From Aegilops tauschii subsp. strangulata (lineage: Eukaryota; Streptophyta; Magnoliopsida; Poales; Poaceae): 64,000 bases of DNA. The stretch spans positions 359,660,267-359,724,266 of the forward strand of contig NC_053040.3 in assembly GCF_002575655.3 (NCBI RefSeq), in the 5' to 3' direction. Every line of letters begins with the position of its first letter. The first letter of the stretch is position 1. The translations under genes and the position numbers were made by a program. Under the pieces are notes generated by a model that did not search any database, was not told the origin of the DNA, and was given only the letters and a program-made list of their open reading frames with translations. Below are positions 59,601 through 64,000 of the stretch, piece after piece.

Positions 59601-60544
59601 GGCTACGACGTGTTGATCTTCCGAGGCCGGGCATGACCCAGGAAAGTGTGTCCGGCCAAATGGGATCAAGCGTGTTGGGTTATGTGGTGCACCCCTGCAG
59701 GGAAGTTTATCTATTCGAATAGCCGTGATCTTCGGTAACAGGACGACTTGGAGTTGTACCTTGACCTTATGACAACTAGAACCGGATACTTAATAAAACA
59801 CACCCTTCCAAGTGCCAGATACAACCCGGTGATCGCTCTCTAACAGGGCGACGAGGAGGGGATCGCCGGGTAGGATTATGCTATGCGATGCTACTTGGTG
59901 AACTTACCATCTACTCTCTTCTACATGCTGCAAGATGGAGGTGGCCTGAAGCGTAGTCTTCGACAGGATTAGCTATCCCCCTCTTATTCTGGCATTCTGT
60001 AGTTCAGTCCACCGATATGGCCCTTTACACATATACCCATGCATATGTAGTGTAGCTCCTTGCTTGCGAGTACTTTGGATGAGTACTCACGGTTGCTTTT
60101 CTCCCTCTTTTCCCCCTTTCCCTTCTACCTGGTTGTCGCAACCAGATGTCGGAGCCCAGGAGCTAGACGCCACCGTCGACGACGACTCCTACTACACCGG
60201 AGGTGCCTACTACTACATGTAGCCCGCTGACGACGACCAGGAGTAGTTAGGAGGATCCCAGGCAGGAGGCATGCGCCTCTTTCAATCTGTATCCCAGTTT
60301 GTGCTAGCCTTCTTAAGGCAAACTTGTTTAACTTATGTCTGTACTCAGATATTGTTGCTTCCGCTGACTCGTCTATGATCGAGCACTTGTATTCGAGCCC
60401 TCGAGGCCTCTGGCTTGTATTATGATGCTTGTATGACTTATTTTATTTTTAGAGTTGTGTTGTGATATCTTCCCGTGAGTCCCTGATCTTGATCGTACAC
60501 GTGTGCGTGTACCATTAGTGTACGGTCAAATCGGGGGCGTCACA
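56656..60544 (+). repeat. G 5' LTR
   Basis: Starts TGTAACACCCCAAGTG and ends GGGGGCGTCACA. It contains a GC-rich stretch (57120-58190), an AT-rich stretch (58200-58260), a perfect 10-bp hairpin (59079-59106) and a possible two-exon ORF (58785-60222). The preceding GACCA (56651-56655) should be the target duplication, but the right copy is outside the window. Confidence 0.85.
58785..60222 (+). other. Candidate spliced short ORF inside the G LTR
   Basis: Exon 58785-58853 follows a TCGATAG acceptor and reads PETDAAPVIDYVDDDPSLPE. Exon 60146-60222 follows an ACCAG acceptor and reads VGAQELDATVDDDSYYTGGA then YYYM and a stop. Joining 58853 to 60146 keeps the frame, and the donor is CAG followed by GCAAG, a GC-type donor. 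Both pieces are acidic with DDD clusters, which argues for one peptide. No upstream start exon is identified. Inference only. Confidence 0.3.
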
Positions 60545-60547
60545 AGT

Positions 60548-60560
60548 TGGTATCAGAGCC
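60548..60560 (+). other. G primer binding site, initiator Met-tRNA
   Basis: TGGTATCAGAGCC three bases after the LTR end. Confidence 0.85.
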
Positions 60561-63500
60561 AACTGCCTGTAGGAATCCCCCTTCCACACTCCTTTGCCGA
60601 AGTCGAGGCTAGACATTGCAAAAAATTTACTAACATGGCTGTGTGTCTTACGTGCACACGTCGCCATTGGGTGGTAGTAGGATCTTTTATTCCTCGACCT
60701 ATACTCTGGGACTCTGACATCTCTTCTATTCGGGTTAAACGATTTTACTAACTCCGACTCTAGGTTCTCGATAATACTGTCTCCCGAAGAGCCCCTTATT
60801 ACAGATGATCGCCTGCTGTGCCAGACGATTCCGAAGATACTCTCTGATGTTTTCTCGAGACCCTTGTGCCCTTCGCCCTTGCATTACCTTCCATCGATAA
60901 ATCCTTATGGATAAATACTTACACCTGTCCTTCTTACTTTCATTCCCAGCTGCTCTTGTTATTACAAGATGCATCAAATTATTCTTCGACTTTTAATAAT
61001 CTCTTCAACCACCGCCTTACAGATCTTGCCGCATGAATACCCCTAAGGATAAATTCCTCGCATTTATCGAGTATCCGTTCATTCCCAGTTGTTCATGTGT
61101 TTTGCAAAAGACTTCGAAATATCATTCGATCTTCCGAAAATCCTGAGCAGCCTATTGCTCTTGAAATTCTTGTTTGCTAGCATTATGATTAATCCCATAA
61201 GTCTGGTAATTTATTGGCATCCTTTGACATTATCATTCTAAGTCCATTGATTCAGTATGTTGCAAATGCTCGCAATCCTCAATCAGATCCTATGATTCAT
61301 CATTCCCGCTCAGATATCATTTTGAACAGGAGCTGGTTCTCGACCAATCAAGTTGTCGTCGAAGGTACCCCTAAGCCTACTCAACTTATCCATCCTTAAT
61401 CAGAGCGTTTGCTTTTGATCCCTTGGTTTGGAAATTTTAATTCCTTTTGCATTTGAGCTTGACTTAGTCAGTTGTTTCTATAATCAGATCTCCTTGCATT
61501 CTTTCTTCTTCTGGTTGAGTACCGATGCTCACATCAAATCCCTTAGGGTCCGCCAGGTCCTTTGTTGGATTTTGTCCGACACCGTCCTTCGTATTCATTA
61601 ACCTTGTGAGCTTTTCCTCAGATACATAATGCCTTTGGTAAATTGTATCCCCTGCTTTTGTCAACCATGCTCTGCTCCCGAGCTTGAGTTATTTACTCCG
61701 AAGTTTGTGGTATATATTCCTAGATGCCCCAATGGGTTGAACCATTACCTTCCCTAATCGGTGCGAACCCGAAAGATTTCATGGGTCATACTTATCTGGT
61801 ATTGTACCAGGTAAAACGTTCAACAACTAATGTCATTTTCGAAATACGAGAGGTGAATGGAAGGTTATGCATGGAGGAAGTGGGAGTCGACCTTGAACCT
61901 TTGTGTTCATGCCCATGGACACGATGTAGATCCTATCATGGGAACTTCTTGTAATAATAGCTATTTCCTTGATATAATATCCTTTGGTATCGGAGAATTG
62001 ATCCTTTGCAATTGTGGTTCCGACCATATGTTCTTCTTTGATCCCATTTCTCGGGCAAGTTTAAGCACTTGTCTTCTACAGATCAATGCATCTCCTCAAC
62101 CTCTATTTTGATATTCCTTCGAGTATTACCCCTGGTATCTCGAGGATATCATGCCATTGCACTACATCTTATGAACTTTTGATGAAGCACTACCTTTTCC
62201 TGTCATTGTCACTTCACGGGTTCTGGGTTGTTTATCAATCGAGAACACCGATAAGTGAATCGATTCCACACTCCGATTCAATAACTCTAAATAATTTTCG
62301 TTGCTTATGAGTTTAATAATCATTCAAGCCGTTCCTAGCATTATCGGCTATATCATTATCATGCTAAATTTTAACTGTGCTACCTGGTCCTTCCTCCCGG
62401 AGCACAATTTTCGGCGATGAGCTAAACTTACGTCGATCTTCCTCGTCATATCATTTTGCCGTAACAACAAGCTTGATTTCGAGTTTGTGTCGTATCCGTG
62501 GTTCCAATAGACTTTCGCTTCATCCTTCCTATTGCTTGGTGTCGTTGCTCCTCAATGGCATCTTCATAGAGCCTCTCGACAAATGTGTCGTGATCATCAT
62601 CAACATTTTGACTTATGTTGAGATGACAATTGAATTCATGGTGAGAAATACCATCCGTGACCTTCGATGATTTGAGTTATCATCGACAAGCCCCCCTTGT
62701 CTTCTTTTCAGCACATGTTTAATCATGTCCAATTGTTCCTTGAGTATTTCTTGTGATCTTCAACTCCAACCCCTACTTGTAACACCATGTTAATGCTACC
62801 TCGAAGCATGACTGAGGTATTCCGAATATCAACAAGAACATTGGAAGCACATTGTCGAATGTTTCTTGATCTATTATCCAAACACCGTTGTATGGGTAAT
62901 ATCATGATTCTTCGCTCGCCCCCTTTATCTAAATGCTTTTGAACTTGCTGTCATATCATGTATATCCTGCTCCGCTTCCCCTTGGGAAGGATATACTCCC
63001 AATTCTTGTGTGTAAACACATTTTCCGTTCCAATGATCTGATTAATCTAATGATCGCCTTTTCCTTCCCATTGTTTAGTTTAACCTTTCTTATGATCTAT
63101 ATGATCTAAGCAGTAATATTTTTTCTGCTTATGTCAACACCTTGGTGTAGAACCGTGTCAGTAAGACCCTGTTACTATAGTTGATGACATTTCAGTAGCC
63201 ACCGATGGACGGGAACTTTGCCTATTGGTCCGCCTCGTACAACGAGCAGGAAAATAGTTCTCTCCGTCCCTCGCCCTTGGTACCATCGTTGTTGACAACA
63301 TAACTGACTGTCTATCATCTGACATGCCTTGCTATCGGCCCCCTTTCTACTTTTAATAGACATGGTGGGCTCATAACCCACAGTTCCACAGGATCGAAAC
63401 CTGACTCTCCTGTACAACCTTGATGCCAAAGTATCTTATGCTCTTGGCTTTGTGTGTTATCACGAGCCACCCCCCCGAGGGATGATCTATTCCCGATGCT

Positions 63501-63720
63501 CTGAACGCCTTCTCACGCTCTGTTCAGGTATCGATCGTTTGTCCATTCGCTCGAAACTTCTTATTGTACCTTCATATTTTGCTCTCGACGTTTTCTTAAA
63601 TTTCAACTCGAGGGATACTTCTGTCACATTCCCTGCATTGTTCACCAGACAATTAACCCTATATGGGTCAGTTATCCTGAAGTTACTCTTTACTTCACCA
63701 CTTAAATCTCGGGACGAGAT
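60561..63720 (+). other. G internal domain, non-coding
   Basis: 3.2 kb with no ORF above about 100 codons and no gag, protease, RT or integrase motif in any frame. Pyrimidine-rich. Confidence 0.75.
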
Positions 63721-63740
63721 TTCTTGTAGTGGAGGAGATT
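63721..63740 (+). other. G polypurine tract
   Basis: AGTGGAGGAGATT immediately before the LTR start, preceded by CTCGGGACGAGATTTC, as in Tekay/Del-type elements. Confidence 0.7.
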
Positions 63741-64000
63741 TGTAACACCCCAAGTGCCATGCTACAGTAATCACCTGTTAATGGTGCCACGTCATCAGGT
63801 TACTGTTGCTAATCTTCACTTGATCCAAATCACCATTCAAATTCAAATCCAATCTAAAGTAAAAAATTCTTTTTGTCAGACATGAAATCTAAAATGTTCA
63901 TCTTCTGGCAAATAATCATTTGTTAATATTGGTGGTAGACCAACATTTTTGCAAGGTGTTTAAATGGTCTAAACCAATTAAAGCAGTGGCTAAAACAATA
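63741..64000 (+). repeat. G 3' LTR, first 260 bases
   Basis: Aligns without gaps to 56656-56915. Confidence 0.9.

Larger units (their letters stand above)
56656..64000 (+). mobile_element. G: large non-coding LTR element (LARD-like), runs off the window
   Basis: The 5' LTR is 56656-60544 (3,889 bp), the internal part is 60545-63740 (3.2 kb) without gag or pol, and the 3' LTR starts at 63741. The initiator-Met primer site and a PPT are in place. Long LTRs with a non-coding interior are the definition of LARDs described in Triticeae. The terminal TGTAACACCCC and the tract before the 3' LTR resemble Tekay/Del chromoviruses, so I infer a non-autonomous derivative of that group. The first 260 bases of the LTRs differ at 7 positions (2.7 percent). 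Confidence 0.85.

Overview
This window is repeat-dense plant nuclear DNA, most likely from the wheat tribe (Triticeae: wheat, Aegilops, barley, rye). The main clue is a Copia LTR, leader and gag start of the Angela/WIS/BARE-1 type, alongside Athila-type and Tat-type Gypsy elements and a giant-LTR non-coding element, all in a nested order typical of these genomes. I see no convincing host gene, rRNA or tRNA gene, and no CRISPR. Family names below come from recognition of motifs, not from a database search.

Layout. (1) 1-9109: a plus-oriented Gypsy element (called F1 here) with a decayed gag-protease frame, no reverse transcriptase or integrase, and a multi-exon gene on the opposite strand. (2) 9110-11015: the 3' part of a related element (F2) with its own antisense gene, into which F1 inserted. 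(3) 10169-28810: about four tandem copies, plus a partial fifth, of a 4,557-bp unit made from the F2 3' end, a truncated reversed Copia element and a Gypsy 3' end. (4) 28811-29054: continuation of that Gypsy LTR. (5) 29055 onward: minus-oriented element C, whose LTR is interrupted by element B (29850-45354, target duplication GAGGG). B's gag-like ORF is itself interrupted by element A (34327-42791, target duplication GTTTT). (6) 47247-55166: element D, an Athila-type element inserted in C's ORF (target duplication ATGAT). (7) 55441-56655: fragment of a further Gypsy element (E). (8) 56656-64000: element G, with a 3.9-kb LTR and a non-coding interior, running off the window.

A recurring theme is non-autonomy. 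Only A retains pol (protease, RT, two RNase H regions, integrase), and it is broken by frameshifts and stops. F1, B, D and G keep only gag, gag plus protease, or nothing, so they would have depended on proteins supplied elsewhere. Three elements (F1, F2, A) carry an extra gene antisense to gag-pol near the 3' LTR. In F1 and F2 this is an intron-containing gene with a plant gypsy-type transposon domain and coiled coils. In A it is a single-exon gene that looks like a B3-type DNA-binding protein with its own TATA box. The most unusual features are the tandem TE-composite array with its complex repeated junction, the antisense B3-like gene, the paired hairpins beside PPT-like motifs in both B and D, and a possible spliced short ORF inside the G LTR.
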